Shown here: positions 22,249 through 33,527 of the stretch, piece by piece
How the letters are laid out: every line of letters starts with the position of its first letter
How positions within the stretch are numbered: the first letter of the stretch is position 1
Source: Xanthostigma xanthostigma
Lineage: Eukaryota; Arthropoda; Insecta; Raphidioptera; Raphidiidae
Length of the DNA: 64,000 bases
Assembly (NCBI GenBank): GCA_963575645.1
Contig: OY754473.1
Span: forward strand, 7,316,001 to 7,380,000
Direction: 5' to 3'
Notes under the pieces: model-generated
The model's database searches: none
The model's input: the letters and a program-made list of their open reading frames with translations, nothing else
Told to the model about the DNA's origin: nothing
Program-made: the position numbers and the translations under genes

Positions 22249-22263
22249 AGAGATTTTAGATTA

Positions 22264-23220
22264 TAGACGCTAAACAACTGAGGTCATTTTAAGCGTCTAT
22301 TAGTTGCGAATTGATTTGAATGGTTTTTGTTTCCATTTAATAAAGAGGACCTTAATTTTATTAAAATCGGTTCAGTATTTTTTTAAAAAATATAGTGCTT
22401 TTAAGTCTAGAAATAATTATAAAAAAATACAGTTAGTTAATATTTAATAACGTACACAACACCCATTGCAAACAAATTAAAAAGTAAAAAAATAAAAACT
22501 TAAAAATTTAACCTCATTCGAAGAAGCCATTAAAATGTGGAAAATAATAAAATTTTGAGGTCGGCGCCAATTTAATAAAATGCAGATACGGGAAACGTTG
22601 TTATCAAAAGCCCCTCGTATTTTTTTTCTCTTTCGGTATATTTTATTTTGGTATTTTTTTGCGTATAGTGTTAGAGAATCCTCTTGACAATTAGTGAGTC
22701 AGAACGTAAGCTTTTATATACTGTAATGTTACTTTAGTGAAAGAAAAAAAACAAAATCGACAACAGCAGTCTTCTGTTTTCGTCTATAAATTAAACAAAT
22801 GCGACAGATGGAATTCAATATCCGCGGTCATTCATGTCAGATTTCTATATGCAAAAACGCAGCGGACAAAACCTTGATCGTGAACTTGGCAAAGAAATAT
22901 TATCTCTGACAGTTTTTGTCGGAAAAAATGAGGTCAATTCGTATTCAAATCGAATTGACATTCCGTGAAATCCAATATCTCGTTTCGATTTGAATAATAT
23001 TATTAATTCATTTAAATGATTGTAAAATATTATCTTTATTGTCAATTTCCAGTTGATATAAAACTGTCAACAATATTTATTCAACCATTGCAACGAACGA
23101 AACGGACAAATTTATTTTCAATCGGGTTTCAACACGATTTCTTTATGCCCGAATTTGTTGATTGCCACCGTTTTTTTCGTCGGCTCACGTTGCAAAATCG
23201 ATCTCCACGGAAAGCGTTTT
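22264..23220. other. AT-rich intergenic, nothing recognised
   Basis: No gene is seen. GCCCGAATTTGTTGATTGCC near 23147 is shared with about 10357 and 52440, so a short dispersed repeat end is present there. Confidence 0.35.
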
Positions 23221-23866
23221 GACGTGATAACGTCTTATAAATTGATGAATCACCAATATTATAAATTGATAAAACACCGGCTGCATGTTCGAAAAAGTGT
23301 AACGTAACGTTCCTAACGTTCCGCCTGACCCTGTGCGTGCTTTTTGCTAATTTCTCGCTCAATTTAAATCAGATCGGTTTGAAACCAGTCTTAAACGAAA
23401 GAGGAGAACATTTTACATAGATTTCGTATAACAGAATTTGCCTAAACAGTTTTTTTATACAAATTTATATAGAAAAATATTTTATACAAATTTATATAGA
23501 AAAATAGCTGTATAAATGCAATGTTGTGTAATGCATGGCGCGACGCGGTCGGTTGTCTTTGTTTGCCGTACATGGAAATTAGAAGCAAACGTATGTCTTG
23601 TCTTAACATGAAAACAGCTGCATTTCTAATGTTTAATTCAATTTTTTGACATTAAATGCAAAGCCTTCTAAGTTAAGTATTGGAATAACTAATTATTATT
23701 AGAACATAATACTTTGTAAGTTGCAAACGTCACTTTTGACATTTCTTATCATTCCGACACCAAGGATAAGCGGATTGAAACCAAATTTTGGGAGGTTTAG
23801 GTTATGTATTACGGAATACGTTATCACGTAAAACTATTGTCCGTAAACCGACTTTACAGACAACCA
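23221..23866 (+). mobile_element. dispersed element B, copy 1 (full length)
   Basis: Family B starts GACGTGATAACGTCTTATAA and ends CCGACTTTACAGACAACC, usually bordered by T or A runs. This copy (~646 bp) is nearly the same as 37156-37812 in inverse orientation, including a long internal segment with GGATAAGCGGATTGAAACCA. Subterminal GTGATAACGT and ACGTTATCAC are inverted. There is no coding frame and the class is unknown. Confidence 0.8.
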
Positions 23867-23884
23867 ATTTTTTATATAACGCGA

Positions 23885-24012
23885 TAATATTTAGCCTATG
23901 TCCATTCTAAACATTGGTGAAAGCATTTTTGAATCGGTTGAAGTAGTTTCGGAGATTAATTCCTACAACCAAACTTACAAACTTTTCTTTTTTATAATAT
24001 TATCAAGTATAG
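23885..24012 (-). mobile_element. Helitron-like 5' end fragment
   Basis: On the minus strand it begins TCTATACTTGATAATATTAT and continues AATCTCCGAAACTAC, with CACCAATGTTTAGAATGGAC, matching the + strand fragment at 25655. Helitrons start with TC; no 3' end follows in place. Confidence 0.55.
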
Positions 24013-24325
24013 ATGTAAAGTCTGGACATGCAAATCGGTTAATCGATCGACCGATTAGAATTTGACGTGATATGAAAATGTAAAAACCGCTCAACCGGTT
24101 TTCTATCATTTTTCGTTGGCGGTAACCGACCAAAAAAAGCGCTCGTATCTCTGAAATTAAAAGAGATACAGAATTGCGGATAGTCAGAATCGATTCAGAT
24201 TGACTTTTTCTGTAAGCTCGGTTAATATCAAAAGCGCTTAGTGTCATAAAACGTTACAGCTCTGCGAAACGTATAAAAAATTTAAAAAAATATAAATATA
24301 CCTCGGATAAATAAAAATTGTAACG

Positions 24326-24647
24326 TATAAACACGCGCCACGAATCTAAAAGGCTCGGAAATTAGATGCTAATGCAGGCTTGCGCATTGTGTCTGTTGAA
24401 AAACTACAAACTCGCAATTCAACCAAACTAACATAGCAATAACAACTTGACAATAGCGTACTCGACTGTACTTTAAAGCAGGAAATAGACAAGTGACAAA
24501 GGCAACGAGCGATCACGGCCAATCACCGACGAGCGCACGTTCCGTGCAAGTTGCTGGGAGGTGGTGGGAGTATCAACGGCTCTGAAATGTGCCTTTGCGA
24601 CGCTGTTTGTGACTAACTTCCGAACCTTTTAGATCCGTGGCGCAAAC
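24326..24647. mobile_element. MITE family A, copy 2
   Basis: TIRs ACGCGCCACGAATCTAAAAG and CTTTTAGATCCGTGGCGC bound the same internal sequence as the other A copies, here in inverse orientation relative to copy 1. The outermost bases have decayed at both ends (TATAAACACGCG and GGCGCAAACA). Confidence 0.8.
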
Positions 24648-25047
24648 ACAAATTGGGTAAGAAACAATTTTAGATTGTATTTAAAATATTAGGTACATTT
24701 AATCATCTATTAGTTGCGCGGAACACTCGGTGCGCTAGTTACATTTGCACTTGGCCGTTTTTTTATTTAATTAATTAATTATTCTTGCATTCAGTTAAAA
24801 TGCAACACCTACCTACATAATATATTTAATTAATCATATCTTTCAATAATTACTAGCTTTTTGTGACAGTCATTAAATATATGTGCAATTATTCAAATCA
24901 AAATGAATATTTAATTGATTAACAGTTATTTATCATTACAAAATTAAACATTTCTGTACTTTATATAAACCAACAATTATATATTTTAATCGTTAGTTCG
25001 ATTTTAATCTGAAGGCATAGTGTGCTATGTAGATTTTTAATACCTAA

Positions 25048-25654
25048 TCATATATAGGTATATTAATACGCTAAGGTTAAGATGTTTGCCTCCCTTTTTA
25101 GAAAAAAACTCACAATTTCTCCACATAAATTATAATATATCATTTTACAGATAATTGCTTGCTCTACTGACATCGACAACTAATAAATTTATTATTGCTT
25201 TTGTTTTTGTAAATTAATTAAAATACAGCAACGCTGAACAACGTCAGCCATCTGACGGTTTTAATTTTGTATCAACGTCAACACTTCGATCTGTCATCTG
25301 ACCTTCATATTGTAATACAACAGACACAATACTGCATACTGCCATCTGACGGCTTTAATTTTGAAACAGCGAGCGACGCTGAACAACGTCACAGCAATGC
25401 TGCATGATGCCATCTGACGGCTTAGCTCAACGCTTTTGCTACTTGCGCCTCTATATGACAATTTTAGTAAAATATTTCTTCGATCTGTCATCTGAGCTTC
25501 ATATTGTAATACAACAAAAAGAAGAACAATTTAAGCAGTGTGCAAAATTAGAAACGAATTGAATACCTGCAATCATACTTATTTAAAAAATAATTTTGTA
25601 AAGTGATCATTATTATACTTATTTCGTGCGAATGATTCGCACAGGTCACTCTAG
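25048..25654 (+). mobile_element. nonautonomous Helitron H, copy 1
   Basis: The 5' end is A|TCATA; the 3' end has a hairpin GTGCGAAT-G-ATTCGCAC (25626-25642) then AGGTCACTCTAG and a T, which is the Helitron signature of a short hairpin about 10 nt before CTRR. It has no coding frame and several CCATCTGACGGCTTTAATTT repeats inside. Other copies are at 35262-35588 and 52770-53366. A second Helitron 5' end begins at the very next base. Confidence 0.8.
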
Positions 25655-25960
25655 TCTATACTAATATTCCAAAGAAGTAAAGTTTGTAAGTAGGAGGTAA
25701 TCTCCGAAACTACTCATCCGATTATAGAAAAATTTCACCAATATTTAGAATGGATCTTCAGGATGGACGTAGGTTATTATATATTATCGCGGTAAAAAAA
25801 AGGCGTTTTTCGTGGGCTACGGCACTATTAGTCTGCAATCTTATTTTACAAAAAAAAATATACGACTTAGCCCACTTTGCGACGCGACCGCAGATTCGTG
25901 AATCATTTATAAAAAAATATCACGCTTTGACCATAAAAAATGTGTAATTCTTTAACGCGC
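25655..25960 (+). mobile_element. second Helitron-type 5' end, abutting copy H1
   Basis: It begins TCTATACTAATATTCCAAAG directly after CTAG and continues with GGTAATCTCCGAAACTACTC and ATTTAGAATGGATCTTCAGG. This is a common lepidopteran Helitron 5' arrangement. Its 3' end is not identified. Confidence 0.6.
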
Positions 25961-26690
25961 CGTGTCAAAGTTGAATGACCTTTGTCTCTATACTGAAAAA
26001 CTCGGCGTTTCTAGTTTTTAGGCGATCTATCCATTATTTTACGGATTTTATCAAAAACAAGGCTGGTCCAAAATGAAAAGAATCCCGTTTTTTTCTGGGT
26101 GTTGATTTTTTTATTTATTAAATAACTATTCCGCATTAAGGTTTGTCCAAGATGTGTTTCATTTTTTTTGCTACTTTTAAGGTAAAATTTACGGCTTCTG
26201 ACAAAGCTGACTTTTACGAAATATTTTGTTACGGAAATGCATGTTGGTTTATCGATCAATCGATAAGAATCTATATTGCGCTGCTAACGATGCATCGACA
26301 TCTATTCGAAAGTAAAGTTTTTTAGTTGATTCAATGGAACTAATAAACTTTCCTATCTGCTTGTTTTGAACTGAGGTTATTTTCTCGTTATTTTAATTAA
26401 AAAAATGTTGTAATCACGATCTCATTATTTATTTTATATTCAAACCGTTTCGACGGGGTAACGGGGAATACTTTATTATCGTATAAACTGGTTACATCTT
26501 TTCTCGAAGAATATAGAATATATTATAAACAAGATACAGATTACAGTACAAAAATATATCTATAAGTTTACTTTAACATGAGGCTATGCCTCTGAAGCCA
26601 TTGGTGTCGGTATTAAAAAAAAAGTTTACTTTATGAAACAAAGTCCCCCCGCCGCGTCTGTCTGTCTGAACGCGATAAACTCAAAAACTA
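25961..26690. other. intergenic; Lepidoptera-type repeat near 26640
   Basis: Mostly unmatched. From 26645 CCCCCGCCGCGTCTGTCTGT, followed by GAACGCGATAAACTC, I recall from lepidopteran dispersed repeats. No gene is recognised. Confidence 0.4.
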
Positions 26691-26694
26691 CCGA

Positions 26695-27028
26695 ACGGAC
26701 TTTCGTACGGTTTTCACTAATAGAAAGAGCGATAAACGAAGAAGGTTTCTGTATATAAGTAATTTGTAAGTGTTAAATATATTTTGTACAAAATAGCTGT
26801 TTTATCAAAAAAACTGTTTTCGTATGCTTATACATGGCCGATCCTAACCAAATCTTTAGATTAACGGATTTTCATACGGTTTTTACTAATAGAAAGAGCG
26901 ATAAACAAAGAAGGTTTCTGTATATAATTTGTAAATGCTAAATAAAATATTTTGTACAAAATGGCTGTTTTATCAAAAAAAATGTTTTCGTATGCTTACA
27001 TGGCCGATGCTGACCAAATCTTTAGATT
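26695..27028. repeat. tandem duplication, ~165-bp unit x 2
   Basis: Both units contain CACTAATAGAAAGAGCGATA (or TACTAATAG...), GAAGGTTTCTGTATATAA, TTTTGTACAAAAT.GCTG and GACCAAATCTTTAGATTA-type ends. Differences are small indels. It is part of the repeat starting near 26640. Confidence 0.75.
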
Positions 27029-27314
27029 AGAGATAATATGACAGCTGTTTAAAAAAAAACTCGTATTTTCATCGAAATTTTGAGTTTGAAAAATTTATAA
27101 CTTTTGAACACGGTACCCGATCAAAAAAAATCCTACGTCACATTGTAAATAATATTATAAAAAATAAGTGTTGTAAATTTTAATCAAATCGGTTGAGTAG
27201 ATCTTGAGATATCGTGTACACAGTTTTGAAAAATGTAAAAACGCAAAAGAAAAATCTAACTATGATTAACTATGAACTAATTGCTATAATTTCGTTAATA
27301 AGTAGTTTGAATTT

Positions 27315-27590
27315 TGGAATAGTTAAATGCTTCAAATATTCTCAAGAGTATAAACAAATTATTCATGTACACCCTTAAAAAAACGATTTTTTTGAAAATC
27401 TCAAGATGGCGTAGCCCCTTAAACGTTTCGAAACGATCTTCTTCTCAGCTTCTGTATTTAAGGCTTAAAATATTCTCAAGGGTATAAACAATTCATGTAT
27501 ATACCCTTAAAAAAATGATTTTTTTAAAATCTCAAGATGGCGTAGCCCCTTAAACGTTTCGACACGATCTTCTTCTCAGCTTCTGTACAT
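27315..27590. repeat. tandem duplication, ~135-bp unit x 2
   Basis: ATCTCAAGATGGCGTAGCCC and ACGATCTTCTTCTCAGCTTC each occur twice, preceded both times by a run of A and T after ACCCTTAAAAAAA. The copies differ at a handful of positions. Confidence 0.75.
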
Positions 27591-27931
27591 TTACATATTC
27601 GATTGGCTGAAATGCAAGTCGAGATTTTACCGAGAAAGAATACGCCCTTTCTTTGAAATCGTAAGAATAAAAAAATTAGTTGCACTTCGTTAACCGTTCT
27701 AGGTATATATAAACGCGTTCGATGCCTCGAAGACCACAAAACTGGTCGAATGGGGATCCGACTTGATTTATTTCCGCGCTCGCATAGCGGCGCGCGCCCG
27801 CCTTCTTCATCTACATTCTTGTTGTTGTAGGCCCGCGGGCCCTTTTCCCGCCCGCATTGGCATCGTCTTGTTTCGTTTTTTTTTTTAAACACCGTTGCCA
27901 CTTGAAAGCATTTCTCACTGCGTATATGAAT

Positions 27932-28457
27932 TAGTGATGTGCCGGATATTCGTATCCGTGTCCGCGGATATCCGAGGGAGAAGAAAGATCCGTATCCGTT
28001 AGTTTTTTTGCGGATCTTTTACTTAATTAATTTTCAATTCATAGATGAAATTTTATATATATAGGTGATTAGGTAATAATGAAAACCTGTTAAATTCCAT
28101 TCAGATTATTTTTTATTTTTTTTAATCGTATTTGGCACCTTTATATTGAAAACATTTATCGTAGTGAGTACCATACTAATAGTACACAACTCAAAGGTAC
28201 TAAATCAACTATCTTTTTATTGAGATATTGCACATCGATCTTTGGAAAGAGACAATCTGATATGAGAGTTAACTCTTAAAGAGGTCAATAACTTTTTCCC
28301 ATAACAGATAGTCTCTTTCCAAAGGTTGATGTGCAATATTTACCGCCACGTACTCTATAATAAAGTTAAGATCCGTATCCGCGGATCTTGAAACCAAATA
28401 TCCGTATTCAGATCCGTATCCGCGGATATACATTTTTAACGATCCGGCACATCACTA
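27932..28457. mobile_element. 526-bp hAT-type MITE with 8-bp duplication
   Basis: TIRs TAGTGATGTGCCGGAT and its complement; target duplication ATATGAAT (27924-27931) and ATATGAAC (28458-28465), 7 of 8 matching. Subterminal repeats of GATCCGTATCCGCGGAT occur near both ends. An internal inverted repeat of ~35 bp (about 28223-28258 and 28303-28339, both with CTTTGGAAAGAGAC or its complement) would form a stem. No transposase frame. Confidence 0.88.
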
Positions 28458-28473
28458 ATATGAACAGTACTTA

Positions 28474-28563
28474 TATTACACCGCAAGGGCCGAAAGTTTG
28501 AGATTCTTGCACTGCGCGAGGCGAGCCAAAAATTTTAAACTTTCTGCCCTTGTGGTGTAATAT
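28474..28563. repeat. foldback hairpin beside the hAT MITE
   Basis: TTACACCGCAAGGGCCGAAAG with CTTTCTGCCCTTGTGGTGTAA gives ~25-bp arms with a few mismatches around a ~40-nt loop. Confidence 0.65.
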
Positions 28564-28714
28564 CTATACATCCTGAAGGGTGTATATAATTTGATACAGA
28601 TGTTGAATTGATATGTATTATTGAAATTAAGTAAAAAAATGTTGTATTAAGGAATATTTTTTTTTATTTTGTCCAAAAACAATAGAGCCACTGCCTATAA
28701 AAGCAAATACACTA

Positions 28715-28900
28715 TATTGTCGGCAGGGTTTGGCACTGCGACCCGGAGTTTTTTTTTTCAACTTTTATGAATATTTTTTAAGATCGCCGCGCGCTGGTTG
28801 CATTAATTTACGAAATAATTAAATATCATTATAAGAGCATTATTATAAAACGGACCGGTATAACCAATTATATCAACTGGTGGCCATGACATAATATGCC
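28715..28900 (+). repeat. repeat starting GGGTTTGGCACTGCGACC, copy 1
   Basis: The first ~20 bases recur at 39587, followed in both by a T-rich run and loosely similar sequence. Class unknown. Confidence 0.45.
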
Positions 28901-29739
28901 AAATATGTGGAATTCTTTTTGCTTTAACAAAAAATCGTGTATAGCTGTCTGTGAAATCGGCATGAATATCATTTTTAGTGCCGCTCTCTTATAAGTATAG
29001 TTTCCGACCGATACTAGTTTTTACGGTCGAAACAGAAACCGAATTTCGGCTTCAGTCTCAGTTTCGGCCGAAACCGAAACCAAAGTTTCATGTTTTCGTA
29101 GATATTATGGGAAAATTATTATTAAATTATTATTAATTAAAAAATTAACGAAGCTTTACCTACAAATATCAACAGGGCTTAATTAATCACTATACAATAT
29201 AATTAATATTTTTCAAAGTTGACGCCGATTTCCACCTAATCCGTACGAAAATAGGGAATTGCTTCTGCAATTTAGAATAATTTCATTTATTTTTATTACG
29301 TAAACATACATTTTTTTTTTATTCCATACGAACACATGGCTAGCGTGCAAACAATTTTTTATGCAGTTATATAAGTACCCGATACGATGCTACTTTTTAC
29401 GGGCAGTGTACTCGTGTAAGGTAGGTACATACATGGACTTATATGACAAGTAAGTATGTCAGATTCATTCAAGCAATGTAAGTATTTATACAGGGGTGTA
29501 TTAAGGCAAGCGCAAATAAGAATAATCAATTTCGAGCCACTGAAAGACGCTATTGTTTAAAGTTCTATAGTTGGCCAGCATTGGCGCAGCAAGAGGGAGG
29601 GGGGCAGGTTATTATTATTATTAAGAGAGCCCAAATCAGTCGATCGTAGGGTAAGTTTACATTTGTTTAATAAAACTTGCACAGCGCTTACTAAGTTACT
29701 GGCCGATATCAAGAAAAAGCTCAAACCGACCGTATTCTA

Positions 29740-29985
29740 ACTTTGTATTCAAATCTTTGATTAACGTCTGATTAGAACTCTTCAATAAATAAAATTATTG
29801 ACCAATTTTTCAGACAAATATATTAACAAAAAATATAAAAATTTAATACAATGACGTTTCGGTCCGGACTTGGATCTTCTTCAGAAATATTTAATCTAAA
29901 AAATTTAAAAAAGAATTAGTAATTACTTATTTTACTATACCTATAGAATTAAGACTGATTTTTTTAATTAACTTTGTATTCTCTA
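29740..29985 (-). mobile_element. Penelope-like fragment with hammerhead-like core
   Basis: The minus strand reads CTGAAGA (29878-29884), a GATCC/GGACC stem, GAAA (29857-29860) and GTC (29853-29855), then a ~70-nt AT-rich stretch ending TCTGAAAAATTGGTC. The order of conserved blocks is that of the hammerhead ribozymes reported from Penelope-like pLTRs. It also holds the unoccupied TTAA site matching 18601/19297. No coding part remains. Confidence 0.6.
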
Positions 29986-29990
29986 AAAAA

Positions 29991-30403
29991 TTGGTTGTCT
30001 GTAAAGTCGGTTTACGGACGATAGTTTTACATGATAACGTATTCCGCTTGAATATCATATTTAATAATACATAACCTAAATTTTAGTAGCTGTCAAACTA
30101 TATTTTTACCGACTAATAATTTGATCAACCAAAGCAAAATACATATTTTTAAGCAATTATAAAAGACATTTAAAAGAATATATATATATTATATATTTGT
30201 TAACAAACCGTATAATTTATCTGGCCATCTGTCAGATGTAGCTTTCGCTGGAACAGCCGAAAAAAATGTTGAACGCACACTACTCTCTGACGTCACGCGA
30301 GAAGAGAGAGACTATCGCTTATATCGCGCTCTCGCTTGCGGAACGTTACTCTTTTTCGTGCGTGCAGCCGGTGTTTCATCAATTTATAAGACGTTATCAC
30401 GTC
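29991..30403 (-). mobile_element. element B, copy 2 (internal deletion)
   Basis: TTGGTTGTCTGTAAAGTCGG starts it and AAGACGTTATCACGTC ends it, with a shorter, partly different interior. Confidence 0.75.
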
Positions 30404-30769
30404 AAAAAAATCGGAAAAAAATAATGCGCTTAGGTAGATGTATAGCTCCGTAAGAATAATCGGGATCTCACTGTTTTGTTTTTATCGGAAAGCTGTATTA
30501 AATATTGAAAATTGACCAACGGCCAACCCTGTCGGTACTTAATTTTTTCTTGATCGTACGATATATTCTAGTAGATCAACACGCAAAGCTTGCGAAACAC
30601 TGTCAGTTGTCATAAAATGATCTGATAATGTCATAAATAACTGATATTATAATATCATAATTATTGCAGCGTAGAAATATTGTGTCTTAAGAAATATAAG
30701 TACCTGGTTTTGTTTAACAAATAAATAATGAAACAAGTATAGAATAAAATTTATTAAATTCATACTACT

Positions 30770-31115
30770 AAGGACCGCTGCACACGAGGCTGGTTTCGCT
30801 GCTAGACTTGTGCCGGCCGGCGCGCTGGCTACGTGGATGGAAATGACGTCACTGCTGGTTCGCGTGCACGCGGTCAAAACTAGAACCGAGGCTTGTTTTG
30901 AGCAAGAACCAATCGGGAAATAGTACTTTGTCACGCGGGCGTCATAATATAGACAGACAAACAAACGTGACGTCACTGTGTGTGTTCTGTTCAGAGACAA
31001 TTCTTTCGTTTACGTTCGAACTGTCATTGCGCGCGCGCACCAAACCCAGCTACAAAGCAAGCTTGAATACGCGCATCGTGTGAAGCGAATGCATAAAAGC
31101 CGTCACGAAAACAAG
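30770..31115. mobile_element. hAT-like MITE, copy 2
   Basis: CCGCTGCACACGAGGCTGG at the left matches the left end of the 6445 copy. About 30995-31085 matches 6510-6605 inverted. The right end is degraded. Minus- and plus-strand open frames here are by-products. Confidence 0.5.
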
Positions 31116-31137
31116 CAGCCAAATCTAGCAAGGAATC

Positions 31138-31455
31138 TAATAATAATAAATTTTATATGTCATAACTATTTTCCACCTGTTACAATTCCCGTTGTTTTCT
31201 ACATTTTTTAAACTTCCACTTAATTAATAGCAATGGGCGAATGAAGGAATTTTAGGACATTGGGATAAGGTAGGCAAATTTTGAGCACCGGAGTTCGACA
31301 GGTAATCGGCCATGGCCTTGAATAAGGAACCATCTCGATATTTATCTGGAATTATGGAGGGAAGCCATCGAAAACCTCAACAAGGTGGCCGGTACAGGAA
31401 TTACCGTTTCTCGACGGGAGGCAGCAGGAAAAAGTCCCCGGCCACATCTGCCCCC
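31138..31455 (-). mobile_element. SINE copy 3, 5' truncated
   Basis: (TAA)n near 31138-31150 is the tail read in reverse. The body matches copies 1 and 2 and stops at CACATCTGCCCCCGG (31455), so the tRNA-like head is missing. Confidence 0.75.
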
Positions 31456-31949
31456 GGTATGTTAAATAAGTGAAGCCGCGTTTATGCACACATACTCGTA
31501 ATATAGAGCCATGCGGGTGAATAAGGTATCATATTGAACAGCTGGTGAATATTTCATACAGTCGAATTTTTGTCATGTAACCTATTTTGACTGTTAACTT
31601 ATCTAGTTTTTTTTACCCCGCACCAGTGCAGGTCAGTAGATGATAGATACAAATTATTGTACTGTTACAATTATTGTTGCATGTATAATTAAATAATATG
31701 AAATATTGCAGAGTAATGAGCACGCATGCGTCAAAAGAAATTCAAATTTATGTAATTACATGGCATGCTCGTAATTCCAACAATTTTTTTTCTATACGTT
31801 GAGAATTAATGTTTTTGTTCCGTTTCGTTGGCAGTAAGTAGAAAAAGATTGCTTTAATAATAACCCATCTACAAGAGTACCTGTACCGATTATACTATCT
31901 ATTATTATTATTTGTAAGCAGCCTTTCTCAAAGTTACATGATTATTTTT
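31456..31949. other. intergenic, nothing recognised
   Basis: AT-rich, with no open frame or repeat that I can match elsewhere. Confidence 0.35.
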
Positions 31950-32412
31950 TTTTCTTCTACGGTAAGAATTTCAGTATTCGTCGTCGGACGCAACGTTGAA
32001 GTCTCCGAGAACCGGTCGGAAATTTCGACTGGGGATTTTAAAATTCGGACTTTGAAGTAAAAATTTTCGTGGCACACCGCAAAATGGTGTAAGCATTTTT
32101 CATTTATTGTTTCTTCTACGGTAAGAATTTCAGTGTTCGTCGTCGGACGCAACGTTGAAGTCTCCGAGAACCGAACGAAAATTTCGACTGGGGATTTTAA
32201 AATTCGGACTTTGAAGTAAAAATTTTCGTGGCACACCGCAAAGTGGTGTAAGCATTTTTCATTTATTTTTTCTTCTACAGTAAGAATTTTAGGGTTCGTC
32301 GTCGGACGCAACGTTGAAGTCTCCGAGAACCGGTCGGAAATTTCGACTGAGGATTTTAAAAATCGGACTTTGAAGTAAAAATTTTCGTGGAACACCTCAA
32401 AATGGTGTAAGC
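31950..32412. repeat. tandem array, three ~159-bp units
   Basis: Units begin TTCTTCTACGGTAAGAATTT near 31952, 32110 and 32270. Because the period is divisible by three, a 153-residue minus-strand frame with three ~53-residue repeats stays open; I treat it as a consequence of the period. Each unit holds GACGCAACGTTGAAGTCTCC, the complement of a motif in the 45.2-kb array. Confidence 0.85.
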
Positions 32413-32450
32413 ATGCGATCGTTCGTTACCCGAAACCAAAGAAGTTTCAA

Positions 32451-32662
32451 TTCTTCTTGGTTTCCGGGCTTGTATGCCGTGGTCCATTGGTATTTCTACC
32501 TGACGTTTCGTCTACAACTGCGGTAGACGTTATCAAAGGCGATGTAGCAGCGGGCGAAGTGCGGGCTTACTGCTTGATAATGTCTACCGCTGCAGTTGTA
32601 GACGTCAGGTAGAAATACTAATGGACCACGGCATACAAGCCTGGAGAAACCAAGAAGATTTG
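32451..32662. repeat. long inverted repeat with hammerhead-like segment
   Basis: Arms of ~85 bp face each other: GTATGCCGTGGTCCATTGGT and ATGGACCACGGCATACAAGC lie near the outer ends. On the minus strand GTCTAC/GTAGAC form a stem before GACGAAACGTC, the GAAA side of a hammerhead-like core; the partner arm lacks the AAAC. Such inverted pLTR pairs are typical of Penelope-like elements. Confidence 0.6.
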
Positions 32663-32689
32663 GATCAACACCGGCCGTGAAAGCCTACA

Positions 32690-33520
32690 CACTTGGATAA
32701 AGAAGTTTTACTTCAAATTTTTGTTTAAATTAATTTTTAAACATGTGATCAATAAAATAGCATGCCATTTTTATTATATTAAATTGTTAACACTGTTAAA
32801 TTCCATAGTAACTAAATATCGCCCTGTAACTAAATTTCGCCCTGTCGCCTTTAACAAAAGGCAAGTTATACAATCCAACGCGGCACGCGCTGTCATCTAT
32901 CGAAGCAATCAGTAACTAAACTTCGCTCCGTTGTGTAGACATCGCCTTCAACTAAAGCCACGTTCACGCAACTGTAACGTCGTGCCACAAATGGGTCGCG
33001 CCATTTGCACGGTTTTACTCCCAACCGAACGCGCCACTTGACGTTTCGCATTGAAAAGAAACCGACCTGTAAAAACGGTCTTTGTCCATATAATATAGAA
33101 GTAACAATTATATTTATGTATTTTGTGGAAGCAGTCCGCGGCTCAGAAAGAGATAGACGATAAGGAACTACGCTTCGCTGCCCGTTCTTCTGACCAACAA
33201 TGGCTTTGTGCTTTGTTGTGCGTGTTAACTTAACACATCAACTTTTCTTATATGCATTTCTGTACATTGTTGCGTACCTATTAGTTACGTCACCGTTGCT
33301 TCATTTGTTTTCAAGGGTCTCTACTATATATACAAGTGCATTATTTCTACGTTAATAAAATTGTTGTTCGGTGTTTCAAAAGCAAACGCGAGCGAAGCCA
33401 CGGGTAACAGCTGGTCTATAATATTTTTTTTTCAAACTCGCGACATTATCAGGTATTCTCCATGTTGTGTTCAATAGAGCGTAGATATGGGAAGGGGGTA
33501 ATTACCAGGATCATAATAAT
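32690..33520. other. intergenic with dispersed repeat pieces
   Basis: AAGAAGTTTTACTTCAAATT near 32700 is an E-type end. About 32815-33060 is related to 9420-9640, inverted. GCGAGCGAAGCCACGGGTAA with CAGCTGGTC near 33388-33415 is a Helitron-like 3' tail. No gene. Confidence 0.4.
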
Positions 33521-33527
33521 AAAAAAA

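Noticed and set aside
31934..32395. 153-residue minus-strand frame with three ~53-residue repeats
   Set aside because: The frame stays open because the array period is a multiple of three; no signal, domain or flanking gene structure supports a protein.
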